NCBI GenBank assembly: GCA_018385415.1 | Contig: JAHAZA010000010.1 | Location: forward strand, 5,802-69,801 | Direction: 5' to 3' | From: Treponema sp. | Lineage (GTDB): Bacteria; Spirochaetota; Spirochaetia; Treponematales; Treponemataceae | Length of the DNA stretch: 64,000 bases | In this document: piece after piece, positions 51,772 to 60,522 of the stretch | Layout: every line of letters begins with the position of its first letter | Numbering within the stretch: the first letter of the stretch is position 1 | Notes under the pieces: generated by a model | Seen by the model: the letters and a program-made list of their open reading frames with translations, nothing else | Databases searched by the model: none | Told to the model about the DNA's origin: nothing | Made by a program: the position numbers and the translations under genes

Positions 51772-52781
51772 CTCCTTTCAGAACAATCAAGAATAATCCT
51801 GCATGTAATTGGAAGATGATCAGAATAGCCGGTATGATTATATAATTCATATCGGGCTGGGGTTCCATCTGATTTTAAAATTTTGTCATTCTTAATAACC
51901 TTAAAATCGGAAAATCTATTCTTTTCAGCAAAGAAAAAATGATCAATCTTTTCCCACTTTCCTCTAAAAAAATATGAACCTTCATCTGTCACATCATTCC
52001 ACGGGGAATATAACATAACCTGCTTTGTTTTCGTTTCACCAATTCCATTAAACAGAAAATCATTATGTTCATTACGAGTAAAATCAAAATAATCTTTATT
52101 AAAATCACCTGTAGCAAAATTTATATCAGAGTCAAAAGCATTACTAAATTCACGGGCAAGAATATTTTCCTGCCATAATCTCCACTTCTCTGACTTTTCT
52201 TCTCCTCCAGATTTAGATTTCCAGTGATTAACATACATGCAGATATTTTTATTACCTGCACTCATATTAACTTCCATCAAAGCACGCATCTGGGGAGCCT
52301 TTTCATTTTCCGTCCTGACATCAAGGCCATGAAATTTTATGTTTTCAATCGGATATTTAGAAATTACACCAAGTCCGATGCTATTTCCGTTTTCTTTTCC
52401 AAAAGCTGCATAATTATAAATTTTATTTCTATACCAGCAGTTATGACTTAACTTATTCGAAATATCGTAAAGGATTTTTTCATTCTCGATTTCTTCCATA
52501 ACAAAAACATCGGAATCAATTTCTTCAATTAATTTACACAAACGATCTAATCGTTCTTCATAAAAATCTTCATTCCATAAATTTTTTGATTTTCTAAAAT
52601 CACCATATTCAATTCCATCATTATTACCATCAAAAAAAGTTTGAAGATTCCAGTTTGTCACAGTAATTGAATTAGCGTTATTAAATTGGAATTTTTTAGT
52701 ACAAGAAGAAATAAAAAATGTAAATAATAAGAAAAATAAACAGCCAGTGTTACCAAAAGGAAATGTATAAATATTTTTCAA
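51768..52781 (-). CDS. Endonuclease/exonuclease/phosphatase family lipoprotein
   Basis: A 337-residue EEP-superfamily enzyme. The motifs are TVTNWNLQTFF (Asn), VFVMEEIEN (Glu), YVNHWKSKSGG (His), ATGDFNKDY (Asp/Asn) and GYSDHLPI (Asp-His), a full set for a metal-dependent phosphodiesterase. A hydrophobic signal ends at FFISSC, a spirochete-type lipobox, so it is probably a surface or periplasmic lipoprotein, perhaps degrading extracellular nucleic acid. The TTG at 52781 is preferred because GGAGG sits just upstream; an ATG seven codons earlier has that site inside its coding sequence. Its end overlaps the OmpA gene by 4 bases. Confidence 0.82.
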   Translation of the reverse strand: MKNIYTFPFGNTGCLFFLLFTFFISSCTKKFQFNNANSITVTNWNLQTFFDGNNDGIEYGDFRKSKNLWNEDFYEERLDRLCKLIEEIDSDVFVMEEIENEKILYDISNKLSHNCWYRNKIYNYAAFGKENGNSIGLGVISKYPIENIKFHGLDVRTENEKAPQMRALMEVNMSAGNKNICMYVNHWKSKSGGEEKSEKWRLWQENILAREFSNAFDSDINFATGDFNKDYFDFTRNEHNDFLFNGIGETKTKQVMLYSPWNDVTDEGSYFFRGKWEKIDHFFFAEKNRFSDFKVIKNDKILKSDGTPARYELYNHTGYSDHLPITCRIILDCSERS

Positions 52782-52841
52782 ACTTAAAATATCCTCCAAC
52801 ATAAGATACTTTAAAGTTTGAAAAAATATTTATAAAAGAAA

Positions 52842-53195
52842 TTATTTTTTAATTGCTTTAACAGAATTATCGTCGTTCAAAAGCACAACAGTTGGATTCC
52901 ACTGATCTGCTTTAGATTCTTCGATTGTTGTATAAGTTACGATGATTACTTTGTCACCAGTACAGGCTTTGCGGGCAGCAGCACCATTGAGACAGATCTC
53001 ACCTTTTTTTCCTGGAATGATGTAGGTTGAAAATCTTTCACCATTGTTTACGTTTAAGATATCAACCTTTTCATAGTTATGCATTCCTGCAGCTTTACAC
53101 AATTCTGTATCAATGCTGATTGAACCTTCGTAGTTAAGATTTGCATCTGTTACGGTTGCTCTATGTAATTTTGCTTTTAAAACTGTAATATCCAT
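52842..53195 (-). CDS. panD: Aspartate 1-decarboxylase
   Basis: A 117-residue pyruvoyl enzyme that makes beta-alanine from aspartate for pantothenate. The self-cleavage site is Gly24-Ser25 in NYEGSIS when translation begins at the ATG at 53195, exactly the E. coli numbering; this decides the start over an earlier TTG. NGAAARKACTGDKVIIV is also typical. Last gene of the pan/coa operon. Confidence 0.95.
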   Translation of the reverse strand: MDITVLKAKLHRATVTDANLNYEGSISIDTELCKAAGMHNYEKVDILNVNNGERFSTYIIPGKKGEICLNGAAARKACTGDKVIIVTYTTIEESKADQWNPTVVLLNDDNSVKAIKK

Positions 53196-53211
53196 AATTT
53201 TCAAAACCTCT

Positions 53212-53988
53212 TTATTCTTTATTTAATTCTAGAGCTTTCTTAATTCCTAATAATACAAGCTCTGGGGAAATTTCGTCAAACAGTTTTGTTTCTTCAAAGA
53301 TTCTTGAAAAGCCACCTGTTCCAAGAACGAGAGGTTTCTTTCCGTTAAAGATTGAAGTTGTGTACTGACTGCAAAGTTCTTTTAGACCACCAAGGTGGAT
53401 GTAAAAAATTCCAGACTGAATTGCCTCGATTGTATTAGTACCGAGACTGTGTTCCGGTTTTGTAATTTCAACCATCGGAAGTTTTGCCGTTTCATTTGCA
53501 AGAGCCTCAACACTGATTCTGAGACCTGGAATAATTGCGCCTCCAAGATATTCTTTATCTTTTGTAACAACATCAATTGTTGTAGCAGTTCCCATATCGA
53601 TTACAATGAGATCAGTTTCTGGATGAAGTGACACAGCACCAATTGCAGCAGCAATTCTGTCTGCACCGATTTCTTTTGGATTTGCGTAACGAAGTTTAAG
53701 ACCAGTCTTGATTCCCGCCTGAATAAAAAGTGCACGACAGTTAAAATATTTTGTAAAGGCACTCTGCAAAGAATAGTTGATCGATGGAACAACGGAACAA
53801 ACTCCAATACGCTGAATCTTCTGCCAATGAAATCCATTTTCACGGATTACACTTCTAAAGAAAAGTCCAAGCTCATCAGAAGAAGTTCCCATGTGAGTTG
53901 TTCTCCTGAACTGCAGAACAAGTTTTCCGTCCTCATCAAAAAGACCACCTGTAATCTGTGTATTACCAACATCTACCGTTAAAATCAT
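53212..53988 (-). CDS. coaX: Type III pantothenate kinase
   Basis: A 258-residue CoaX enzyme that phosphorylates pantothenate, the first step of CoA synthesis. The ASKHA-fold motifs are present: VDVGNTQITGG (phosphate loop), GADRIAAAIGA and VIDMGTATTIDVV. The ATG overlaps the coaB stop by 4 bases. The type III form is feedback-insensitive in other bacteria. Confidence 0.95.
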   Translation of the reverse strand: MILTVDVGNTQITGGLFDEDGKLVLQFRRTTHMGTSSDELGLFFRSVIRENGFHWQKIQRIGVCSVVPSINYSLQSAFTKYFNCRALFIQAGIKTGLKLRYANPKEIGADRIAAAIGAVSLHPETDLIVIDMGTATTIDVVTKDKEYLGGAIIPGLRISVEALANETAKLPMVEITKPEHSLGTNTIEAIQSGIFYIHLGGLKELCSQYTTSIFNGKKPLVLGTGGFSRIFEETKLFDEISPELVLLGIKKALELNKE

Positions 53989-54647
53989 ATAAGCTCCAGT
54001 AATGTATTACCAAGTTCAGTTAAGTTTTTCACCTGTGCAACCGCTTTCATTGTATTTGAATAAATTACACAAGGATGTTCAAAAGTGCTGATTTCGCTTA
54101 AATCATTTGATACCACATAATCAGGCACAAGTGTCTTATCTTCGTGTGAAGAAAAAATTTTGGACACAGCTTCTTGTCTTTCTCCGATTGTTGCATTTGA
54201 CGTAAGTTTAAAAGCTACAACTTTTGTTTTAACACCGCACCAGCTTTTTATGCTGTCAATAAGCTTCGGATTTTTTTTCATTTTTATTGAAAGTTCAGTA
54301 CCAGCTGGCACTTTCGAAAAACTTCCTACAGAATATTCTTTACCGTCAACTACAATGCAGTATGGGGAATAATCACTTACCGCAGCTGCATGAATTACAG
54401 CATCATATTTTTGTGACTTACATTCTTCCTCAAGAACAGCGGCAAGCTCTGCAAATGTTTTATAAGTAATACATTTTGCTTTCGATGGTTTTATTGCTCT
54501 TTCACTTAAAATCTCAGTAACTTCATTTCCTGCAAGAAAGAACAAATCAGATAAAAATGCAGATGTTTTTCCAGTACTAAAATTACAGACAGCGCGTACA
54601 TTATCTATAGGCTCAATTGAACCGCCACCAGTTACAAGAATCTTCAT
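53985..54647 (-). CDS. coaB: Phosphopantothenate-cysteine ligase (stand-alone CoaB)
   Basis: A 220-residue CoaB domain without the decarboxylase half. Motifs: ILVTGGGSIEPIDNVRAVCN, AAVSDY and KVVAFKLTSN. It joins cysteine to 4'-phosphopantothenate. In many bacteria this is the C-terminal half of a CoaBC fusion; here the halves are separate, adjacent genes. Confidence 0.9.
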   Translation of the reverse strand: MKILVTGGGSIEPIDNVRAVCNFSTGKTSAFLSDLFFLAGNEVTEILSERAIKPSKAKCITYKTFAELAAVLEEECKSQKYDAVIHAAAVSDYSPYCIVVDGKEYSVGSFSKVPAGTELSIKMKKNPKLIDSIKSWCGVKTKVVAFKLTSNATIGERQEAVSKIFSSHEDKTLVPDYVVSNDLSEISTFEHPCVIYSNTMKAVAQVKNLTELGNTLLELI

Positions 54648-54658
54648 TCTGCTACCCT

Positions 54659-55201
54659 TTATTTTTCTAGAGCTTTTTTAATAAACTCAAAAACATCAGC
54701 TGGTTCAAGAAGCCTGCCAACACCAGTTGTGCCGCACGCAAGTTCTCCTTCACCACAAGGGAGAATCTGCGCACCCCACTGTTCAAGTTTTTTCAAAGAC
54801 TCCTGCACTGATGGATGACGGAACATCTGCGTATTCATGGCAGGAGCAATCAGCAAAGGTTTATTAAAATTGTTAGCAAGGCATACCGCACCAAACAGAT
54901 CATCAGAAAGACCGCATGCAAGACGATTGATTGTATTTGCACTTGAAGGATATGAAATAATTAAATCGGCCCAATTCTGCGCAAGATGAATGTGAGCAAT
55001 GGGATCGTCATTATCAAACATTGATGTTTCAAGTTTATTATGACTCAAACCTTCAAAGCTTGCTTTTCCTACAAACTTAAGAGCATCTTCAGTTGCAATG
55101 ACGCGGACATTGTAATCATTTTTTGTAAGAAGGCTTATCAAAGTACAAGCCTTAAAACAACTGATGGAACCTGTAACATTCAACAAAACATTCTTTGCCA
55201 T
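54659..55201 (-). CDS. coaC: Phosphopantothenoylcysteine decarboxylase (stand-alone CoaC)
   Basis: A 180-residue flavoprotein that decarboxylates phosphopantothenoylcysteine. Motifs: the flavin-binding start VLLNVTGSISCFKA, the catalytic His in IAHIHLAQNWAD, the PAMN motif (LLIAPAMNTQM) and the substrate-clamp Cys in EGELACG. The ATG at 55201 follows AAAGGAG; a longer frame overlapping panC has no ribosome site. The coaB gene follows after 11 bases. Confidence 0.93.
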   Translation of the reverse strand: MAKNVLLNVTGSISCFKACTLISLLTKNDYNVRVIATEDALKFVGKASFEGLSHNKLETSMFDNDDPIAHIHLAQNWADLIISYPSSANTINRLACGLSDDLFGAVCLANNFNKPLLIAPAMNTQMFRHPSVQESLKKLEQWGAQILPCGEGELACGTTGVGRLLEPADVFEFIKKALEK

Positions 55202-55256
55202 AATTTCTCCTTTACTTAATCTTTCTGCAGGAACTAAAAAATTCCTCAACCATTTT

Positions 55257-56012
55257 TTATCTTTCAAGGTTATCGATTAATCTTACTTCTTCAAGGAACA
55301 CTGCTGCGTAAATTCGATTATCCTTAATTGTAACGTAATCAACTTTAAATCCTGCATTTTCAAGAGCCTTAGTAATTTCAGCTTCACTTCCACCTGCTGC
55401 AAGAATCTCATGGAATTTTGGAGCCATTGCAAGACCTGCAGGAGAAAGTTTCCTGTTGCGGCTTGAAATTGCAAGTCCATTTTCTTCACGAACAATCGGA
55501 CAAGGAATAAGCTTAACATCCATAAAGAATGCCTGAACCATTCCTTCAAGCAGCTTGAACTGCTGATAATCTTTTTCACCGAAGTAAGCATTTGTCGGAC
55601 GGACAATATTTAAAAGCTTCATTACAACTGTAAGCACGCCGTCAAAATGTCCGGGACGTTTTGCACCACAGAGTTCCTTACTGAAATCTTTTTCAGTAAG
55701 CATATATTTGTAATCGTCCGGATACATCACAGGATAAGTTGGAGCAAAAAGATAATCAACACCGGCCTTTTCAAGAAGGGCGCAGTCATCATCAAAGTTT
55801 GCAGGATAAGTTTCAAGATCTTTTTTATCATTAAACTGTGTCGGATTAAGATAAACGCTTACGACACTAACATCGTTTTCTTTAATTGCCTTCTGGATCA
55901 GAGAAAGATGCCCATTGTGAAGACCGCCCATTGTTGGGACAAAACCAACTGACTTATTTTCTAAAGATTTTCTGATCTGTTTAAATTCTTCTGCTGTTTT
56001 AATTACTTTCAT
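55257..56012 (-). CDS. panC: Pantothenate synthetase
   Basis: A 251-residue ligase joining pantoate and beta-alanine with ATP. The HIGH-like motif is in PTMGGLHNGHLSLI, the second motif is FGEKDYQQF and the KMSKS-like one is ISSRNRKLS. It is somewhat shorter than the usual 280 residues at the C-terminus. The second gene of the operon, 59 bases after panB. Confidence 0.95.
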   Translation of the reverse strand: MKVIKTAEEFKQIRKSLENKSVGFVPTMGGLHNGHLSLIQKAIKENDVSVVSVYLNPTQFNDKKDLETYPANFDDDCALLEKAGVDYLFAPTYPVMYPDDYKYMLTEKDFSKELCGAKRPGHFDGVLTVVMKLLNIVRPTNAYFGEKDYQQFKLLEGMVQAFFMDVKLIPCPIVREENGLAISSRNRKLSPAGLAMAPKFHEILAAGGSEAEITKALENAGFKVDYVTIKDNRIYAAVFLEEVRLIDNLER

Positions 56013-56071
56013 ATTTTCCTCAATTTAATTTTTTATAAAGATTCTTTCACAGGGAATTTTTATTGACCGGT

Positions 56072-56854
56072 TTATTTTATTTCATCTCCTGCAGGGAAAG
56101 CGCTATCTGCAACATCCGCAGCATAGGCATTGAATGCACCTTTAATAAGTTCGCGACCATTAAGATACTGACGGACAAAACGCATTTTAAATCCCGACAT
56201 TCCTAGCATATCCTGAAGAACCAGAACCTGACCATCGCAATCAACACCAGCACCAATTCCAATTGTAGGAATTGAAACACTTTCTGTAATCTTCTTTGCA
56301 AGCTCCGCAGGAATACATTCCAGCAAAAGTCCAAAGCATCCAATGCTTTCTGCAATCTTTGCTTCTTCAATAATTTTTGCTGCAGCCTCTTCTGTCTTAC
56401 CCTGCATTTTATGTCCGCCGAAAGCATTGTAGAACTGAGGAGTAAGTCCAAGATGTGCCATAACAGGAATTCCTGAGAGCACCAGATGTTTCAGAATATC
56501 TTCCTGGCCAAACACGCCTTCAATTTTTACAGCGTTGGCACCTGCAACAAGAAGACGACCGGCGCAGTCTGTTGCGTATTCAAGACCTTTGCGGGTTGTC
56601 AAAAACGGCATGTCGGCAAGAATAAATTTATCTGGTGCGCCGTTACGGACACTACGGGTGTGTTCTACCATCCAGTCCATCTGTGCTGGAACTGTTGATT
56701 TTTCACCATGCATAGTCATTGCACAGCTATCACCGATAAGAATTGAATCGATGTCAGATTCGTTTACGATTCCTGCAAATGTAGAGTCGTAACATGTGAT
56801 CATTGAAATTTTTTTGTTTTCTTTTTTTGCTTTTAAGAAATCCAGCGTTGTCAT
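56072..56854 (-). CDS. panB: 3-methyl-2-oxobutanoate hydroxymethyltransferase
   Basis: A 260-residue TIM-barrel enzyme that makes ketopantoate from 2-oxoisovalerate. Motifs: MITCYDSTFAGIV, ILIGDSCAMTMHG, VMAHLGLTPQ and IPTIGIGAGVDCDGQVL. The ATG follows AAGGAGG. First gene of panB-panC-coaC-coaB-coaX-panD; the ketopantoate reductase gene (panE) is not in the window. Confidence 0.96.
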   Translation of the reverse strand: MTTLDFLKAKKENKKISMITCYDSTFAGIVNESDIDSILIGDSCAMTMHGEKSTVPAQMDWMVEHTRSVRNGAPDKFILADMPFLTTRKGLEYATDCAGRLLVAGANAVKIEGVFGQEDILKHLVLSGIPVMAHLGLTPQFYNAFGGHKMQGKTEEAAAKIIEEAKIAESIGCFGLLLECIPAELAKKITESVSIPTIGIGAGVDCDGQVLVLQDMLGMSGFKMRFVRQYLNGRELIKGAFNAYAADVADSAFPAGDEIK

Positions 56855-56917
56855 AGTACCTGTCCTCCTTGGATCATGTCTTTTCTCTGCTGTAATTAGT
56901 AGAAATGTTTTTGTAGT

Positions 56918-56961
56918 TTTATATTAAGCGGGAATCACAGCCACAATGGTCTATGTTCCCG
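56918..56961 (-). promoter_or_regulatory. panB promoter overlapping a hairpin
   Basis: Minus strand: TTGTGG, 17-bp spacer, TATAAA. A strong hairpin (CGGGAA...TTCCCG with inner CATAG/CTGTG and CCA/TGG pairs, 56929-56961) covers the -35 box and spacer. It may end ychF transcripts or act as an operator for the pan operon. Confidence 0.45.
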
Positions 56962-56988
56962 ATCAATATACTGAATTAAATTTGCTTT

Positions 56989-58119
56989 TTATACATTAAA
57001 TTTGAAGAACAGAACATCGCCATCCTGTACGATATATTCTTTTCCTTCAACGCGGTATTTACCTGCAGCTTTGATTCCTGCTTCATCACCGTACTGGCGA
57101 AGATCATCAATTGAATAAGCTTCGGCTTTAATGAATCCTTTTTCAAAGTCAGTGTGAATTACACCTGCAGCCTGAGGAGCTTTATCTCCAGCCTTAATTG
57201 TCCATGCGCGGCATTCATCCTGTCCACCAGTAAAGAATGTTGCAAGACCCATCAATTTATATGTCTTTCTTGCAAGAACGTTCAATCCAGATTCTGTCAA
57301 TCCAACCGAATCCATGAATTCTTTACGTTCAGCTTCTTCTTTAAGATCAGCAAGATCTGCTTCGAATTTTCCACATATTACAACTACATCGGCGTTTTCT
57401 TCTGCTGCGATTTTCTTAACCTGTTCTACATACTGGTTTGTTCCATCAGCAATTGTTTCTTCGTCAATGTTACAAACATAAAGTAATGGTTTCATTGTAA
57501 GAAGGAACATATCTTTAACAGCAAGTTTTTCATCATCTGTCAAATCTGCACGGCGGGCACCTTTTCCATCTTCAAGAAGAGGTTTAATTTTTTCAACTGC
57601 TGTAGTCCAAGACTTAAGTTTCTTCTCTTCGTCTTTACCGAGAGCACGAATCTGCTTTGTTACTTTTTCCTGGCGTTTGCGGATAGTTTCAAGGTCAGCA
57701 AGCGCTAGCTCCATGTCAATTGTAAGAATGTCGCTTTCTGGATCAATTCCTGCTTCTACCTTTGCATCTTCACGAACATGCATGATATCTGGGTTATCAA
57801 AACAGCGTACAACGTGTGCGATTACTGAACATTCACGAATGTTCGCAAGGAACTGGTTTCCAAGACCTTCACCCTGAGAAGCACCTTTGATCAAACCTGC
57901 GATGTCTACAAACTTTACAGTTGCAGGAGTTTTTTTCTTTGGCTGAAATACACTTGCGATAAAATCAAGTCTTTCATCCGGAAGATCAACGATTCCAACA
58001 TTTGGATCGATTGTACAGAACGGAAAGTTTTCTGCCTGAGCAGGAGCTGCAGTCAAAGCAGAAAAGATTGTTGATTTTCCAACATTAGGTAATCCGACGA
58101 TTCCACATTCTAATGCCAT
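56989..58119 (-). CDS. ychF: YchF/OLA1 family ATPase
   Basis: A 376-residue conserved NTPase. The P-loop is GLPNVGKSTIF. The NKxD specificity motif is replaced by NIDE, as expected for this ATP-preferring family. The C-terminal TGS-like domain runs RAWTIKAGDKAPQAAGVIHTDFEKGFIKAE. It is slightly longer than usual (363). YchF binds the ribosome and affects stress responses. The ATG follows AAGGA. Confidence 0.95.
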   Translation of the reverse strand: MALECGIVGLPNVGKSTIFSALTAAPAQAENFPFCTIDPNVGIVDLPDERLDFIASVFQPKKKTPATVKFVDIAGLIKGASQGEGLGNQFLANIRECSVIAHVVRCFDNPDIMHVREDAKVEAGIDPESDILTIDMELALADLETIRKRQEKVTKQIRALGKDEEKKLKSWTTAVEKIKPLLEDGKGARRADLTDDEKLAVKDMFLLTMKPLLYVCNIDEETIADGTNQYVEQVKKIAAEENADVVVICGKFEADLADLKEEAERKEFMDSVGLTESGLNVLARKTYKLMGLATFFTGGQDECRAWTIKAGDKAPQAAGVIHTDFEKGFIKAEAYSIDDLRQYGDEAGIKAAGKYRVEGKEYIVQDGDVLFFKFNV

Positions 58120-58174
58120 AATTTATATTCCTTCTAATTTTTTTTATGAATTTTTACGCAACCACGATTACGTT

Positions 58175-59251
58175 CTATCTGATTTTAAAAATCAAACCAA
58201 CTAATGCAACTGTAAATAAAAGCTGCATAATTACAAATTTAATAACAACCTGAGTTGCTGACCATCCCCTCTGTTTTCTCATATGATCATGCAAAGGGAA
58301 TCTGATATCCTTAAAAATAGAAATTTTAAAGAAACGAAGAAGCGCAACTTTTACAAGTCCCATTCCTCCATTAACAAGGATAATTAATGAAGTTGCGAGA
58401 ATAAGGAATGGATTTCCCATAACCATTACACAAGCTCCACTAAAGAATCCTAATGCACGGCTTCCTGCATCGCCCATCATTACATTACTAGGGAATGCAT
58501 TATGCCACAAATATCCCATCAAAGCACCAGACAATGCAAAAGCAATAGTTGCCCAGCCTGCGCCAGTTTCAAGTGATGGAACAAGAAGATATGCAGCAAC
58601 TTCTTTATGTCCGAGTACAAAATAGAAAAGACATCCCATTGTAATCAAAGCAATAAGAATGAGCATACTAGAAAGGCCATCAACACCATCTGTACAGTTT
58701 GTTGTATTTATTGTTGCCCACATAATTATTGTTCCAATAATTACATAAAGCCACATTGGAATTGCAACAAGATTTGAATAAAATGGGAACCAGAAATAAA
58801 CTTTTCCATCTGGAGAATTTTTAGCAAGGAAATAGTAAAGACAGAAAGAAGCTGCAAGACAGATTATTAAATCAAGTGCACCTTTAAGATATTCACCCCA
58901 GCTCTTTGTACTTCTGTCATCAAGATAACCAGTCAACATAGAAAGCCATGTAAGACAAATAATTGAACCCTGCAATGGTGTTAAAGGAACAACAAGAATA
59001 CAGATGATTGCAAAGATTGTAATAAATACAACACCAGCCCCTGTTGGTTTTCCTTTTGCGTCAGCAGCATGCTCTGTAAATTCTCTACCACGGTCGTGAG
59101 GAAGTTTATCATAAAATTTTGGAACAAGTTTAACGGCAAGTAAAAAAGCCAGATACAAAGCGATTACAATCAAAACAGTATATGACTGAAGGAGTCGTCC
59201 AGGTCCAAAATTCAACTTGTTCTGCAATAACTCTCCTAAATAAAAAAGCAT
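58175..59251 (-). CDS. mraY: Phospho-N-acetylmuramoyl-pentapeptide transferase MraY
   Basis: A 358-residue enzyme with about ten membrane segments that forms lipid I in peptidoglycan synthesis. The family's catalytic motifs are visible: TGYLDDRSTK (Asp-Asp), NTTNCTDGVDGLSSM and MGDAGSRALGFFSG. It is not in a division-cell wall cluster here, but lies alone upstream of ychF. The ATG follows GGAGG. Confidence 0.92.
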   Translation of the reverse strand: MLFYLGELLQNKLNFGPGRLLQSYTVLIVIALYLAFLLAVKLVPKFYDKLPHDRGREFTEHAADAKGKPTGAGVVFITIFAIICILVVPLTPLQGSIICLTWLSMLTGYLDDRSTKSWGEYLKGALDLIICLAASFCLYYFLAKNSPDGKVYFWFPFYSNLVAIPMWLYVIIGTIIMWATINTTNCTDGVDGLSSMLILIALITMGCLFYFVLGHKEVAAYLLVPSLETGAGWATIAFALSGALMGYLWHNAFPSNVMMGDAGSRALGFFSGACVMVMGNPFLILATSLIILVNGGMGLVKVALLRFFKISIFKDIRFPLHDHMRKQRGWSATQVVIKFVIMQLLFTVALVGLIFKIR

Positions 59252-59428
59252 AAGAAATGCCTCCGCACATTAAACTAATATTAATTTTGAACCTTTATTT
59301 TAACAAAAAAAAGAAATAAGGGAAAGTATCACCACTATACAAAATCAAAGTTAAAAAATATCAGAAACTATTTTTTTTCGTGTCATAAAAACAAAACCAA
59401 TAAGTATATATATACGCGACCATATTCC

Positions 59429-59467
59429 AGACTCTCTCCTGGTGCTTTAGCCACTGGGCGGGAGTCT
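59429..59467 (+). promoter_or_regulatory. Long leader hairpin before the efflux operon
   Basis: AGACTCTCTCC...GGGCGGGAGTCT can form a stem of 15 pairs with one mismatch around a 7-base loop (CTTTAGC). It ends 15 bases before the start codon at 59483 and has no following T-run, so a regulatory leader structure is more likely than a terminator. A TATATA -10 lies at about 59410. Confidence 0.55.
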
Positions 59468-59482
59468 TATCTGAGGTTTTAT

Positions 59483-60055
59483 ATGAATAAACTATACCTA
59501 CTTCCTTTATTGATATTTGTATTTACAAGCTGTGGGAATAATGACAAAGCCAGTCAATTATATTCCCAGGCCATGGCAGAATATCAAAACAGAAACTTTG
59601 ATCAGGCAATCTTGATAGCAGATAATGTTTTACGAGAAAAAAGGAATTTTGATGCTGCAAATTTTCTTAAAGCAAAAGCCAGTTTTTTTAGAAATGATTT
59701 CCACACAGCAGAAAAAATTCTGAACGTGCTGGTAAAAAAACATCCTGAAAATTTTGATTACAAATTATGGCTTTTACGAACATATTTTCTGTCAGGCAAG
59801 TTAGAAGAATCAGAAGAACTAATTGCAGAATTAAAAGAAAATAATAGTGAAGACTGGAGATTATTTTACTGGCAAGCATTAATTGCAAAATCACAAAATA
59901 ATTTCGAAAAATATTTTCTTAGTCTTAATTCAGCAGAACAGATATTAAAAGAAACATCCTTCATATATAAAGAGCTGGCTGTTATCTGGATGGAATTAGG
60001 AATGGCAGACAGATATATGAAATATACAGAAAAAAAAGAGGTTCTGAATAAATGA
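59483..60055 (+). CDS. TPR-like lipoprotein
   Basis: A 190-residue lipoprotein (signal ending FVFTSCGN, Cys at residue 17). The mature part is a chain of helical pairs typical of tetratricopeptide repeats (SQLYSQAMAEYQNRNFDQAI, then ANFLKAKASFFRNDFHTAEKIL). TPR lipoproteins usually scaffold envelope assemblies. First gene of the efflux operon; its stop overlaps the next start by 4 bases. The ATG follows GAGG. Confidence 0.8.
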   Translation: MNKLYLLPLLIFVFTSCGNNDKASQLYSQAMAEYQNRNFDQAILIADNVLREKRNFDAANFLKAKASFFRNDFHTAEKILNVLVKKHPENFDYKLWLLRTYFLSGKLEESEELIAELKENNSEDWRLFYWQALIAKSQNNFEKYFLSLNSAEQILKETSFIYKELAVIWMELGMADRYMKYTEKKEVLNK

Positions 60056-60522
60056 GAATTAAAACTATTATGTTTTCAATTTGCTTTTTGATGGCAGCAA
60101 TAAAAATTACAGGCTGCAGAACTATGGGAGCAGAAAAAGCTTTCTCAGATTTTTCCCTTCAGGAAAATGTAAGTATCAAAAGCAATATTATCCAGGTTTC
60201 AATTAATTCAATAAACGATGAAAGTTCTACAGAACAACTGAAAGAACTAATTGATCTTAAGCTGATTAAAATTAATAAAGATGAAAACAACTCAAATTAT
60301 TTTCTTGATGTAACAGTTAATGAAAGGCAGTTTATAAGAAATTTCGAAAATAAATTTTCATTATTTATTTCAGCTAAGGTTTTTGATAAATTCAACAAGC
60401 TCATTTATTCCAACTGTTTTTACTCAGTATCTGACGAAAGTATTATATCAAGTTCACGTCAATTCCAGGAAACTGAAAAAATCATATCAGACATAAAAAA
60501 CAATCTCACTTCTCAGGACTAA
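60052..60522 (+). CDS. Small lipoprotein of the efflux operon
   Basis: A 156-residue protein with a signal ending IKITGC. The mature part (IIQVSINSIND, then YFLDVTVNERQFIRNFENKFSLFISAKVFDKFNKLIY) has the alternating pattern of YajG/LptE-like periplasmic lipoproteins; this is a resemblance only. It overlaps its neighbours closely (ATGA upstream, directly abutting TolC), so it probably supports the same exporter. Confidence 0.7.
   Translation: MRIKTIMFSICFLMAAIKITGCRTMGAEKAFSDFSLQENVSIKSNIIQVSINSINDESSTEQLKELIDLKLIKINKDENNSNYFLDVTVNERQFIRNFENKFSLFISAKVFDKFNKLIYSNCFYSVSDESIISSSRQFQETEKIISDIKNNLTSQD

Noticed and set aside
58120..58174. Imperfect inverted repeat between mraY and ychF
   Set aside because: The pairing (AACG...CGTT-like) is short and interrupted; not enough for a terminator or regulatory call.
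59441..59462. Resemblance of GCCACTG in the efflux leader to the cobalamin riboswitch core
   Set aside because: The other conserved parts of the riboswitch, including the B12 box, are missing; a simple hairpin explains the sequence.
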